From Lyngbya sp. HA4199-MV5 (GTDB lineage Bacteria > Cyanobacteriota > Cyanobacteriia > Leptolyngbyales > Leptolyngbyaceae): a DNA stretch of 64,000 nucleotides. Both the position numbers and the translations under genes were made by a program. Shown piece by piece: positions 26,630 through 35,518 of the stretch (position 1 is the stretch's first letter; each line of letters begins with the position of its first letter). The notes below the pieces were generated by a model. That model made no database searches. It had not been told where the DNA came from and saw only the letters and a list, made by a program, of their open reading frames with translations. Location: positions 48,445 through 112,444 of the forward strand of contig JAHHHL010000022.1 of the NCBI GenBank assembly GCA_019359375.1, in the 5' to 3' direction.

Positions 26630-29600
26630 CTAACCGTTTCCACTTGAATGGGTGGTTTTCTCGAATGAAGGGTGGTTTGACGACGATGGTTTTGGATGTT
26701 TCCCTTTGTCAGAATGCGTGAGATTCTTCACCACGACGTAAAGGACGGGCACCAAGAGCAGACTCAAGATGACAGAGATGAATAAACCGCCAAACACTGC
26801 CGTACCGAGCGACACACGACTGGCGGCTCCGGCTCCCTGCGACAGTACCAGTGGCAGGAACCCGACCAACGAGGCGATCGTCGTCATCAAAATCGGGCGG
26901 AGTCGTTGTTGCACGGCGTGGAGGGCAGCCTGAGCGATCGTCATGCCGTGCTCTCGCGATTGATTGGCAAATTCCACAATCAAGATGGCGTTTTTGCTTG
27001 CCAGACCAATCAACATCACCAGTGCCACCTGACAGTAGAGATCATTGACCAACCCCCGCAGTGAGACGAAGAGCAGCGCCCCCAACACCGCAAACGGTAC
27101 CGTCAGCAGAATAATGATTGGGTCGATGTAGTTTTCATACTGCGCTGCCAGGATCAGAAACACCGCAACGATACCCAGACCAAAGAGCAAGACGGCTTGT
27201 CCACCAGCCTTCGCTTCTTCTCGCGAAATTCCCGTCCAGTCATAGCCCAGCCCTGGTTGATCAATTTCCTTAAACATCTGCTGCATTGCCGCGATCGCCT
27301 CTCCAGAACTGTGACCCGGAGCCGCATTGCCTTGAATCTTGATGGAGCGAAAGAGGTTGAAGTGGCTGATGGTTTGCGGTCCGGTGATGGGGGTGATTTT
27401 GGCAATTTCGCTCAGGCGCACCATGCTACCAGTGCGCGATCGCACCTGGATTTGACCAATTTTGTCGGGAGAGTCGCGAAATTGTTCATCTGCCTGAATG
27501 TACACCCGGTAGCTGCGCTGAGAGAAGGTGAAATCGTTGATATATTGCCCACCGATGTAAGCGCCAAACGTATTCATTGCCTGACTAAAATCGACATCGA
27601 GTGCCTGGAGCCGATCGCGGTCAAGGTCAATCTCAAACTGCGGCGTACTGGAGGTGAACTGGGTAAACACTCGACTCAAGACCGGATTTTGATTGGCTTT
27701 CGCAATCATCTGTTGCGCGATCGCCAAAAATTGATCGATGCTTAATTGTCCATTGGTGCGGTCTTGCAGTTGAAATTCAAAGCCACCCGTCACGCCGTAG
27801 CCATCGACAGCAGGCAGGTTAGAGGCGAGGATCAGCGCCTCCTGATTTTGCATCAAGATGCCAGTCAGCCGTTTTACGATCGCATCCACCGAATGTTCTT
27901 TTCCCTCACGCTTTTTCCAATCCTTTAGCTTGACAAAAAACGTCCCCTGGTTCGGTCCATTGCCGTTCAGGCCAAAGCCCGCAATGACGATGGACGATTC
28001 CATCTCAGGCACTTCTTTTGACAGCGTTTGATATACCGTCTGCGTTACCTTCTCGGTGGAAGCTAGGGAAACTCCGTCGGGAGCCTGAATCAGTCCCACG
28101 AAGATGCCTTTATCCTCAGCGGGCACAAAGCCACTGGGAACAGACATATAGATCAAGACGGTGGCTGCCAGTCCGAGGATAAAGACTCCGACCACAAGCA
28201 TACGGATGCGGATCAGAAATTTGCTCAGACGCTCGTATTGCTCTAGCAGCCAGCGAAAGCCCCGGTTGAACTGACGAAAGAACCAGCCCAAAAGTCCACG
28301 CCCTTCGCCCTCTGTGTGCCGTAGAAAGAGTGCAGACAAACTGGGGGTAAAGCTGAGGGCATTGAACAAGGAAATGCCGATCGAAAAGATAATAATTAGC
28401 GCAAACTGCCGATACATAATACCCGTTGCGCCGGGAAAGAACGAGACCGGGATAAACACCGCCATCAATACCAGAGACGTGGCAATGACCGCGCCAGAGA
28501 GTTCCCCCATTGCCTCAAACGCTGCCTCTTTGGGGGACGATCCTTGCTCCATCTTGGCGGCAATGCCTTCGACCACGATGATGGCATCGTCTACCACCAG
28601 ACCTGTTGCCAGCACCAGCGCAAACAACGTCAATGTGTTCAATGAGAAGCCCAACGCATACGCAAGACCCAGGGCACCAACCAGCGACACGGGAATGGCG
28701 ATCGCGGGAATGATAGTGGCTCGCCAATCTTGCAGAAAGACGAAAATCACCAGCACGACCAGAAGAATCGCTTCAATCAGCGTCTTGACCGATTCTTCGA
28801 TCGAGACTTCCACAAACTTGGTCGTGTCGTAGGAAATGACCGCTTTCAAACCGGGTGGAAAGTTTTTTTCGAGCGCGGCGATCTCCGCTTCGACAGCCTT
28901 GGTCGTCTCCAACGCGTTGCTGCCTGGAAGTTGATAGATCAGCATCCCTACGCCCGGTTTGCCCTGCACCAGCGCCGATGTAGTGTAGTCCCTTGCCCCT
29001 AGCTCGGCTCGTCCAACATCTTTGAGTTTGACCAGTGAATTGTCAGTTTGATTGGTTTGACTCGTTTGCCCCGTTTGATTTGTTTGCCCCGTTTGAGTCT
29101 TAATGACCAGGTTCTCAAATTCGCTAACATGCTTAAAGCGGCTATTGATCCGCAGGGGATAATTCGCTTTTTGATCCGCCTTCGTGGGCGCTTGTCCGAT
29201 CGCCCCTGCCCCCACCTGAATATTTTGAGCCGTCAGCGCATCACTCACATCCGTTGCCGTCAACCCCCGACTGGCTAGCGCGTTTGGATCAAGCCATAGC
29301 CGCATGGCATACTGACGTTCCCCTGCCAGAGTCGCATCGCCCACACCCGGAATCCGCTTGATCGCATCGAGGATATATAGATCCACGTAGTTACTCAAAA
29401 AGGTGCTGTCGTACTCGCTGTTTTCGGCATAAAAGCCATAGACCAGCAAAATGCTGTTCGATCGTGACAGGGTGGTGACTCCGGTTTGCCGCACTGATGC
29501 GGGCAAGGTGGGTTCGGCGATCGCTGCCCGATTCTGCACGTTGACTTGATTGAGGTTGCGGTTGCTGGATGGAGCAAACTGAGTCGAAATAGAACTGGAG

Positions 29601-29863
29601 CCATCGTTACCACTGGTGGACGTGACATACTGCATCCCTTCCACCCCGTTAATCTGCCGCTCAATCGAGTTGGTGACAGTATCTTCCACGGTTTGGGCAT
29701 CGGCACCGATCGAGACGCTGGTAGTTTGCACCTGAATCGGGGCAATTTCTGGCAGGTTGTTGATCGGCAGCAGCGGAATACAGATGATGCCAATGAGCAA
29801 AATTAAGAGGGTGCAAACCGTTGATAAGACGGGTCGCTTAATAAAGGTATCTGCGATCGACAT
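26630..29863 (-). CDS. RND-family (HAE1) multidrug efflux transporter
   Basis: A 1077-residue AcrB-like inner-membrane pump. MSIADTFIKRPVLSTVCTLL is the typical N-terminal helix. Periplasmic porter domains (residues about 30-330 and 560-870) alternate with two blocks of membrane helices; the proton-relay motif LVLATGLVVDDAIIVVEGI (Asp-Asp) is intact in TM4, and LASKNAILIVEFANQ is present in TM10. A short Gln/Thr/Asn low-complexity TNQTGQTSQTNQTD insertion occurs near residue 273. It pairs with the membrane-fusion protein gene 133 bp upstream; no TolC-type outer-membrane gene is in the window, so that partner must be elsewhere. Likely repressed by the divergent TetR regulator. Confidence 0.94.
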   Translation of the reverse strand: MSIADTFIKRPVLSTVCTLLILLIGIICIPLLPINNLPEIAPIQVQTTSVSIGADAQTVEDTVTNSIERQINGVEGMQYVTSTSGNDGSSSISTQFAPSSNRNLNQVNVQNRAAIAEPTLPASVRQTGVTTLSRSNSILLVYGFYAENSEYDSTFLSNYVDLYILDAIKRIPGVGDATLAGERQYAMRLWLDPNALASRGLTATDVSDALTAQNIQVGAGAIGQAPTKADQKANYPLRINSRFKHVSEFENLVIKTQTGQTNQTGQTSQTNQTDNSLVKLKDVGRAELGARDYTTSALVQGKPGVGMLIYQLPGSNALETTKAVEAEIAALEKNFPPGLKAVISYDTTKFVEVSIEESVKTLIEAILLVVLVIFVFLQDWRATIIPAIAIPVSLVGALGLAYALGFSLNTLTLFALVLATGLVVDDAIIVVEGIAAKMEQGSSPKEAAFEAMGELSGAVIATSLVLMAVFIPVSFFPGATGIMYRQFALIIIFSIGISLFNALSFTPSLSALFLRHTEGEGRGLLGWFFRQFNRGFRWLLEQYERLSKFLIRIRMLVVGVFILGLAATVLIYMSVPSGFVPAEDKGIFVGLIQAPDGVSLASTEKVTQTVYQTLSKEVPEMESSIVIAGFGLNGNGPNQGTFFVKLKDWKKREGKEHSVDAIVKRLTGILMQNQEALILASNLPAVDGYGVTGGFEFQLQDRTNGQLSIDQFLAIAQQMIAKANQNPVLSRVFTQFTSSTPQFEIDLDRDRLQALDVDFSQAMNTFGAYIGGQYINDFTFSQRSYRVYIQADEQFRDSPDKIGQIQVRSRTGSMVRLSEIAKITPITGPQTISHFNLFRSIKIQGNAAPGHSSGEAIAAMQQMFKEIDQPGLGYDWTGISREEAKAGGQAVLLFGLGIVAVFLILAAQYENYIDPIIILLTVPFAVLGALLFVSLRGLVNDLYCQVALVMLIGLASKNAILIVEFANQSREHGMTIAQAALHAVQQRLRPILMTTIASLVGFLPLVLSQGAGAASRVSLGTAVFGGLFISVILSLLLVPVLYVVVKNLTHSDKGKHPKPSSSNHPSFEKTTHSSGNG

Positions 29864-29922
29864 GATGAGTTGCTCCTACAAGAATGTGTAGCAGAGATGC
29901 TTCTGACACGCTCAATGCCTGA

Positions 29923-29998
29923 GATCCCCCTAAATCCCCCTTAAAAAGGGGGACTAAGCGTCCGGTTCCCCTCTTTTTAAGGGGGGCTAGGGGGGATC
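29923..29998. repeat. GATCCCCCTAAATCCCCC inverted repeat
   Basis: GATCCCCCTAAATCCCCCTT at the left and AAGGGGGGCTAGGGGGGATC at the right form inverted arms, with TTAAAAAGGGGGA inside. It is a well-known type of cyanobacterial dispersed repeat. Its right end overlaps the stop codon of the membrane-fusion gene. Confidence 0.8.
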
Positions 29999-31505
29999 AA
30001 TCCGGTTGAATCGGTGCGCCATCTCGCAATTTGAGAATATTAGAAGTGGCAATCCGATCGCCCGCTTTCACACCATCGAGAATGGGATAGCGATCGTTTT
30101 GCACATCGCCCAATTTCACAGGCTTTTGATGCACCACAAATTGCGGCTTTTCTTTCGATCTGTCTTCTTGCACCACATAGACAAAACTCTGTCCACCCAC
30201 GCGATTCACCGCATCCGTGGGAATCAAAATGCCCGCTTTCTGGTTCCAGATAATGCGGGCACGCACATACTGCCCATCGCGCAATTTGCCATCTGCATTG
30301 TTAAAGCGGGCTTTAATCAAAATGGATTGAGCATCCGCATCGATTTGCGGTGAGATAAAGCTGATGCTGCCTCTGGTCAACTGTTTCCCGGTTTCAGCAT
30401 CCAGCAATTCCACAGGCAAGCCCTGACGCAGTTGAGCCACATTATTGGACGGCACCGAAATTCGCATATCCAGCGACTCGTTTTTAATAATGGAAGTCAG
30501 GGTTTGCCCCACACTCACGTAATCACCCGCTTTGATGGCAAAATCGCCCACAATGCCATCGATCGGCGCAACGATCTGCTTTTGGTTCAGGTTCACTTCA
30601 TTGGCGGCAACTTGAGCCTGTGCCTGATCCACATTCGACTGTGCTTGGTTGACACTGGCTTGGCTGGCGTTCACATCTTTATCTGCTGCATTCAGGGTGG
30701 CGATCGCCGTCTCCAGCTTGTTTCGCGCTGTATCAAGTTCGCTTTGTGCCTGTGCGCCCTGCCCCACCAGGTATTGAGTCCGCTTGAATTGCACCTCCTG
30801 TAATTTCACATCGGATGCAGCTTTAGCGCGATCGGCTCGTTTTGCCTCAAGCTGCGCCTCTGCCGTGGTGACTGCTGCCCGGTTAGAGTTAACGGTTGCA
30901 ATGGCACTGCTGACATTCGCCTGCGTCTGATCCAAGCTCAGCGTCAGAATCGGTGTTCCCTGCCGGACACGAGCGCCACTGGCAACCAAGACGCGATCCA
31001 CCCGTCCCTGAATTTGTGGTTGCAGTGAAACCCGCTGCTGTGCTTCCAATTTGCCGACAAACTCAGCAGTTGATTGCACCTGTCCTGACGTGACGGTTTG
31101 CACCTTGACTGGCATCGGTGGTGGTGCTTGAGCCGCAGCGGGTTGACGATTGCCGAATGCTCGCCAGCCCACAAAGCCACCACCAACCAGGAGAACAGTC
31201 AGGATGCTCCAGAGCCAGACCTTGCGCGATCGCGGCTGTTTAGTCGTTGTTTCAGTCGTTTGGTTAGCATCAACAACTGCTGCGGCACCATCTGCACGAT
31301 TGCCTTCCTGTAGCTGAGATGGATTGGCTTCAGCATCGTAGGGATTTGTACGATCGGGCGACAGAGGTTTTTGAGCCGTTGTTTCATCCGTTTGATTAGT
31401 TTCAGACGATGCTGACGCTAAGACCGAATCAGGGCTATTTGCAGTGTTGTCAGGTTCCTGAGCGTGACCTGACGCATCGTAAGTACGAACGTAATCAGAT
31501 GACAT
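29997..31505 (-). CDS. RND efflux periplasmic adaptor (membrane fusion protein)
   Basis: A 502-residue protein. An N-terminal Thr/Gln/Asn-rich cytoplasmic stretch of about 95 residues (unusually long) precedes one membrane helix (VWLWSILTVLLVGGGFVGW), a biotinyl-lipoyl domain (VEFVGKLEAQQRVSLQPQIQ), a long alpha hairpin (coiled coil residues about 215-305), the second lipoyl half (QIVAPIDGIVGDFAIKAGDY) and beta-barrel domains to the end. HlyD/AcrA family. It is first in order before the RND pump gene, so the two are one operon. Confidence 0.93.
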   Translation of the reverse strand: MSSDYVRTYDASGHAQEPDNTANSPDSVLASASSETNQTDETTAQKPLSPDRTNPYDAEANPSQLQEGNRADGAAAVVDANQTTETTTKQPRSRKVWLWSILTVLLVGGGFVGWRAFGNRQPAAAQAPPPMPVKVQTVTSGQVQSTAEFVGKLEAQQRVSLQPQIQGRVDRVLVASGARVRQGTPILTLSLDQTQANVSSAIATVNSNRAAVTTAEAQLEAKRADRAKAASDVKLQEVQFKRTQYLVGQGAQAQSELDTARNKLETAIATLNAADKDVNASQASVNQAQSNVDQAQAQVAANEVNLNQKQIVAPIDGIVGDFAIKAGDYVSVGQTLTSIIKNESLDMRISVPSNNVAQLRQGLPVELLDAETGKQLTRGSISFISPQIDADAQSILIKARFNNADGKLRDGQYVRARIIWNQKAGILIPTDAVNRVGGQSFVYVVQEDRSKEKPQFVVHQKPVKLGDVQNDRYPILDGVKAGDRIATSNILKLRDGAPIQPD

Positions 31506-31554
31506 AAAATAAGCACTCCGTTAGATCTTTCTGGGTTAATACTGAAGCGAGCAA

Positions 31555-31860
31555 TCAATCGTTGCGTTTGGCTGACAGTTGCCAAATTCTTTCTAAGGTT
31601 TGAACGTGTTGTTCCCGTATGGCTGCGCGATCGTAATAGCGTGTCTGCCGCCGAGCCGCCCTCATCCCCAGATGAAAGAAAACGAATGCGACCCAAAGAC
31701 TCATCAAAAATGCAGCGAAAAGGTTTCCAGACGGACTCTCAACCAGATTTGTTGATGCCAGAGAGAGCGCTTGATCCGGCTGTTGAATGAGCGGGACTGT
31801 CATCTGAGGCAATGACATTTGAGTCTGGGAGGAGTGATCAAACGGAGAGAATGCATTCAT
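31555..31860 (-). CDS. Small membrane protein, first gene of the RND operon
   Basis: A 101-residue protein with one predicted membrane helix (LFAAFLMSLWVAFVFFHLGM) and a positively charged cytoplasmic C-terminal helix (RAARRQTRYYDRAAIREQHV). It lies 49 bp upstream of the membrane-fusion gene on the same strand and immediately downstream of the TetR-type palindromes, so it is probably the first gene of the efflux operon. I do not recognise the family. It might be a small accessory subunit of the pump. Confidence 0.65.
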   Translation of the reverse strand: MNAFSPFDHSSQTQMSLPQMTVPLIQQPDQALSLASTNLVESPSGNLFAAFLMSLWVAFVFFHLGMRAARRQTRYYDRAAIREQHVQTLERIWQLSAKRND

Positions 31861-31987
31861 AGGACAATGCCCTTCTTACGATGATGGTTGTCGTGATTGG
31901 CGGACAAAAGCTCATCAGGCGGACGTGTTAACAAGGGAAACTCAGTCACCCGCTAAGAAAAAAGCAGGTGCTTCAAATCAACGGAAA

Positions 31988-32004
31988 AACGAAACAGTTT
32001 CGTT
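31988..32004. promoter_or_regulatory. Probable TetR operator site 1
   Basis: Perfect palindrome AACGAAAC-A-GTTTCGTT in the divergent promoter between the efflux operon and the tetR gene. A second site with the same half-sites lies 35 bp away, centre to centre. Confidence 0.75.
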
Positions 32005-32022
32005 TGATATGAGGTCAAGTTA

Positions 32023-32039
32023 GACGAAACTGTTTTGTC
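32023..32039. promoter_or_regulatory. Probable TetR operator site 2
   Basis: Imperfect palindrome GACGAAAC-T-GTTTTGTC, one mismatched pair, sharing the half-site ACGAAAC with site 1. It is nearer to tetR, consistent with autorepression. Confidence 0.7.
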
Positions 32040-32109
32040 TTGTCAAGCGTTATGCTAGAAATCAACCAATAGGATGAGTGGATGCCTAACCCACTGAGGA
32101 AGTTCAGTT

Positions 32110-32721
32110 ATGAATAATGTCAAAAGTGTTGATCGGGAGCTATCACCTGAAAAGCGCGAAGCCATCTTGCAGGGAGCCATGCAGGAGTTTCTGGAACATG
32201 GCTATGCGGGTGCCCGGATTGATAAAATTGTCGCCGCCGCAGGAGTCTCTAAAGCCACTCTCTACCGCCATTTCGCCGACAAAGAGGCATTGTTTACGGC
32301 TCTAATTCAACGACTTGGAGGCAAAGCAAACCTGTTGCAGCAACACGACTTTCCATCCTTGCAAGAGGAATCGGCTGTGTTTCTGAAACAAGTTGCCATC
32401 AGAATACTGGACAATGCGGCGCAAAACCCGCAAGAGCTAGCGCTGTTTAGAATGATTATTGGAGAGTCAGAACGGTTTCCAGCCTTAGCACAAGCATTTG
32501 TCGAGAAGATTGAAAAGCCAAACCTCGACTTTCTGACGCAGTACTTTGCCACGCACCCTCAACTTCAGCCTGCTGACCCAGAGGTATCAGCCAGAGCCTT
32601 TCTGGGAACGCTGCTTCATTTTTTAATGCAACGAAATTTGTTTCACGGTGAAGCGATCGTGCCAATGGAGCGCGATCGTCTCATTGATGGCTTACTGGCT
32701 CTGCTCATTCGCAAGCATTAA
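32110..32721 (+). CDS. TetR/AcrR-family transcriptional repressor
   Basis: A 203-residue protein. REAILQGAMQEFLEHGYAGA and IVAAAGVSKATLYRHFADKE form the N-terminal helix-turn-helix. The remainder is the helical ligand-binding and dimerisation domain. It is divergent from the RND efflux operon, with two 17-bp palindromes in between. By analogy with AcrR-type regulators it should repress the pump and itself, and release DNA on binding a toxic ligand; the ligand is unknown. Confidence 0.9.
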   Translation: MNNVKSVDRELSPEKREAILQGAMQEFLEHGYAGARIDKIVAAAGVSKATLYRHFADKEALFTALIQRLGGKANLLQQHDFPSLQEESAVFLKQVAIRILDNAAQNPQELALFRMIIGESERFPALAQAFVEKIEKPNLDFLTQYFATHPQLQPADPEVSARAFLGTLLHFLMQRNLFHGEAIVPMERDRLIDGLLALLIRKH

Positions 32722-32935
32722 GGTGATTTCTTTAAAGATAGGGATGAAGTTAGAACCAAACTAGAAACTAAACATGCTGGATGTGATTGGAGCGTGCTAT
32801 CGGCAGCAGGGCATTGTTCAGGACGACCAAGCGACGTGGACGTTTCGGTACCCGAATGGAGCGCGATCGCACAGATGGAGGCAGGAGCCAAGCAGCAATA
32901 CCGGGGTGTATGGGCGAGGTGAATGCCATAAAGCC
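32722..32935. other. Spacer with possible gene relic
   Basis: No intact gene. One frame near 32838-32920 reads VDVSVPEWSAIAQMEAGAKQ then QYRGVWAR and stops, which looks like a protein tail but has no start or family that I recognise. It ends beside MITE copy C. Confidence 0.35.
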
Positions 32936-33066
32936 TTAGGGCGTGCCATCAATTAGCTGCGAAGTCTTGCAGTATCAGCAGTGTCACGCCTGTCCCAATA
33001 CATCAGGCTAGGGGCTGGAACCCTTCCTGCAAGTAATGTGTAGTAGTAATTGATGACAGCCCCTAG
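32936..33066 (-). mobile_element. 131-bp CTAG-ended MITE-like element, copy C
   Basis: Inverted relative to copies A and B: starts TTAGGGCGTGCCATCAATTAG, ends AATTGATGACAGCCCCTAG. It sits about 100 bp before the first gene of the conflict-system operon. Confidence 0.85.
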
Positions 33067-33166
33067 GATTGGCGGAGACAGAAACAACGAACCCAGAAGA
33101 TGCTCTTCTCGCCACCCGAATGCAGATGTTATCTTGAACCTGGTGCATGAACCTCATGAAAGAAAA

Positions 33167-33331
33167 ATGCCCAGGAAGATCACGACTGAGCCAATTAAGC
33201 GACTCACCGTAGAGCGACCAGAGAGCGAATACAAGCTACTGGAAGTCTACTGCCTGGAGCACCAGGAAAGTAAACGGCAGGTGATTCGTTCGTTTATTCG
33301 GCGGTTGCAACGAGGAAAAGCCAAACCGTGA
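33167..33331 (+). CDS. Small basic protein heading the TIR/VMAP operon
   Basis: A 54-residue protein, MPRKITTEPIKRLTVERPES then EYKLLEVYCLEHQESKRQVI and RSFIRRLQRGKAKP. A short beta strand (IKRLTVERP) followed by two helices resembles a ribbon-helix-helix DNA-binding domain, but that is inference. Its TGA overlaps the GTG start of the TIR gene (GTGA), so the two are translationally coupled. It may be the operon's own regulator. Confidence 0.65.
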   Translation: MPRKITTEPIKRLTVERPESEYKLLEVYCLEHQESKRQVIRSFIRRLQRGKAKP

Positions 33332-34032
33332 AAGATTTTTTCGTTAGCTACAACCGGGCGGATAAGCAGTGGGCAGAGTGGATTGCCTGGACGCTGGAGG
33401 AGGCTGGATACTCGGTAGTGATTCAAGCTTGGGACTTTCGACCGGGCGGGAACTTTGTGCTGGATATGCAACGGGCAGCGGCAGAGAGCCAGAAGACGAT
33501 CGCAGTTCTTTCGGAATCCTATCTCAAGTCGTCTTACACGCAACCAGAGTGGGCGGCGGCATTTGCCAATGATCCGCAATCGCTGGAACGGAAGTTGATT
33601 CCTGTTCGGGTGAAGGAGTGTAAGCCGGAGGGACTGCTGCGATCGATTGTCTATGTCGATCTGGTGGGGCTTTCGCAAGCAAATGCCAAGCAAGCTCTGT
33701 TAGGTTCGTTGGAGCAACGAGCAAAACCGGAGCAGTCACCTGCTTTTCCAGGCATTGAGGTTGCACCTCCGGCAGCACCAGCCGACAGTGAACGGGTGAT
33801 CAGTGAACCAAAGGCGTTCCCAAGTGCCTTGAGTCGGGTGCAACAGATTAAAGAAAAGAGTCTTCAGCAACGGCTCGACAGTCTGGCATCCGATTATGAA
33901 GCCCTTAGTAAACAGCGCGACTTTACAACAAACGCGGCTGATCAAAATGCAATAGAGCGACAACTGGCAGCGATCGCCGAAGACCTGGACAAGGTAGCCG
34001 CAGAGCTTGACGGATTAGGAAAGTTAACGTGA
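33328..34032 (+). CDS. TIR-domain effector with C-terminal adaptor
   Basis: A 234-residue protein starting at GTG 33328. Residues 1-130 are a bacterial TIR domain: DFFVSYNRADKQWAEWIAWT, QAWDFRPGGNFV, TIAVLSESYLKSSYTQPEWA, with Glu74 in QPEW as the presumed NAD-cleaving residue. After a Pro/Ala linker, residues about 180-232 form a helical adaptor (LQQRLDSLASDYEALSKQRD, QNAIERQLAAIAEDLDKVAA). Almost the same pattern opens the next protein, which suggests homotypic docking. The stop overlaps the next start (GTGA). Bacterial TIR enzymes deplete NAD+ or make cyclic nucleotide signals on activation. Confidence 0.88.
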   Translation: MKDFFVSYNRADKQWAEWIAWTLEEAGYSVVIQAWDFRPGGNFVLDMQRAAAESQKTIAVLSESYLKSSYTQPEWAAAFANDPQSLERKLIPVRVKECKPEGLLRSIVYVDLVGLSQANAKQALLGSLEQRAKPEQSPAFPGIEVAPPAAPADSERVISEPKAFPSALSRVQQIKEKSLQQRLDSLASDYEALSKQRDFTTNAADQNAIERQLAAIAEDLDKVAAELDGLGKLT

Positions 34033-35516
34033 GCGAATTATACGAAATACAAGCAAATAATGTTCGACTGAAAGGATTAGAGAGTCGCTTTGAGGGTCTA
34101 ACAGCAGACCATGAGGCGCTCTCTCAGCAGATGAGGGATACCATTAACTTGGCAGAGCGTGGCAGGTTAAACAGACAACTGCTAGAGATTGACAAAGATC
34201 TAGTTCAGGTCGCCCAAGCGATCGATCAGCTTCGAGAGCGAAACAACGAACTGACGAAGACAGCGAGTGTAAAACTGCCAGAGCAACTGCACAGCATGGC
34301 TAGCAAACTTCAAGCCCTGCTCGACATCCTGATCCCCTATGAATTCGTAATCACAGTCAATCGAGAAACGGCTTATCGTGGAGTATGCCCTCCTGATTGG
34401 CTACGTTCTATGCCAGTAACCCTCAAAGGAACGCTCGCTGAGCTAGAGGATATGCAACCGGATGAAATGGGTTATGCCGCCATCCTCAAGTTTGTGGCAT
34501 ACCTGATAGCTGATGCTCAAGTGCCAGCGCTACTCTCCAAGCAGTTGAACCAGTGGGCTGAGGAGCAAAGCCAAGATTTCTCTCAGCTATTACAGTGGGT
34601 GCGCCAGCAAACTTTACAGACAGGGCAAACGGCTGCAATCACCAGCGATCGCCGAACGGATTCTTACTTAATGGTGGTCATTGAGCAGAGTAACATCGCT
34701 GATCAACAGAAGAAGAGTTGTTACTTTGTCAAAGCCTGGTTCATTCTGGATCGGCAGGACTATCAACCTAAAAGCGGTGCAGGATACTATCCGCTAACCA
34801 TCCCTGGCAAATTAGAGGATGCTGAAAAAGCGTTTACATGCGATGAAATTCGGGCGTTGCTCAGAGCCTTTCTGGATGAGAGCAGTCGAGAATGCCAGCG
34901 TCAGAACCGATCGCTCCGCAACCTCACGATTGAACTCTTTTTACCCTCTGATCTGCTTAACCATGCCGTAGATGGTTGGATCATTGATGAGGATGATGAG
35001 TTTTCTGTGCAGGAGCCAATCGGCTTTCACCATTGCATCCACTTGCGTTCGTCCGATCGCCTGCGACCAGAATACTTGCTGCGTCGGCGTGGGCTTTGGC
35101 AAGCAAAGTGGGACTCTGTACAGCGGTTAGCGCAGCAGTTAGCGGACAGTACCTTTGTTGCAGGCGATGGTGTGCATTACAAAAAACTATTTCAGGCATT
35201 GGATCAGTCGGATATGGTCGGGCTTAAAATTGCCCAGGGTCCGCTGTCGATCGGCAAAGAGAGTGCCTTTGCAGTCCTTCAAGCGACAGCGACTCCCCTG
35301 GCGCTCTGGTTACGACAGCCCTTAGCGGCTGTGTCGTATGACGTTGAACTGAACGCAGTACTTGGTTGTTGTGTTCATGCCATCCCGGAAGGGGTCAAGC
35401 AACAACGTAAAGAGGCTTTTTCGGAAGATCTAGAGGCTCACATTGGACATCATCTTGCTCTGTTGTGGGAAGATGTCGATCGCTTGCCTCCCGACCTTAA
35501 CTACCAGGTGGCTTAA
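34029..35516 (+). CDS. VMAP-type (vWA-MoxR-associated) protein with N-terminal adaptor
   Basis: A 495-residue protein. Residues about 15-72 are the adaptor helices (LESRFEGLTADHEALSQQMR, RLNRQLLEIDKDLVQVAQAI) that mirror the TIR protein. Residues about 95-195 form a helical middle domain. Residues about 215-490 contain TDSYLMVVIEQSNI, FVKAWFILD, LTIELFLPSDLLNHAVDGWI and HHCIHLRSSDRLRPEYLLRR ahead of WQAKWDSVQRL. That order matches the C-terminal domain of VMAP, the central component of ternary vWA-MoxR-VMAP conflict systems. In that model it links sensor, ATPase and effector. It is tightly coupled to both neighbours. Confidence 0.8.
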   Translation: MSELYEIQANNVRLKGLESRFEGLTADHEALSQQMRDTINLAERGRLNRQLLEIDKDLVQVAQAIDQLRERNNELTKTASVKLPEQLHSMASKLQALLDILIPYEFVITVNRETAYRGVCPPDWLRSMPVTLKGTLAELEDMQPDEMGYAAILKFVAYLIADAQVPALLSKQLNQWAEEQSQDFSQLLQWVRQQTLQTGQTAAITSDRRTDSYLMVVIEQSNIADQQKKSCYFVKAWFILDRQDYQPKSGAGYYPLTIPGKLEDAEKAFTCDEIRALLRAFLDESSRECQRQNRSLRNLTIELFLPSDLLNHAVDGWIIDEDDEFSVQEPIGFHHCIHLRSSDRLRPEYLLRRRGLWQAKWDSVQRLAQQLADSTFVAGDGVHYKKLFQALDQSDMVGLKIAQGPLSIGKESAFAVLQATATPLALWLRQPLAAVSYDVELNAVLGCCVHAIPEGVKQQRKEAFSEDLEAHIGHHLALLWEDVDRLPPDLNYQVA

Positions 35517-35518
35517 CG

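Noticed and set aside
32774..32956. A 60-residue gene before MITE copy C
   Set aside because: It runs into the MITE and its best protein-like stretch is in a different frame; treated as spacer with a possible relic.
33050..33331. A 93-residue version of the small protein heading the TIR operon
   Set aside because: The first 39 residues come from the end of MITE copy C and unrelated spacer; the ATG at 33167 gives a compact product.
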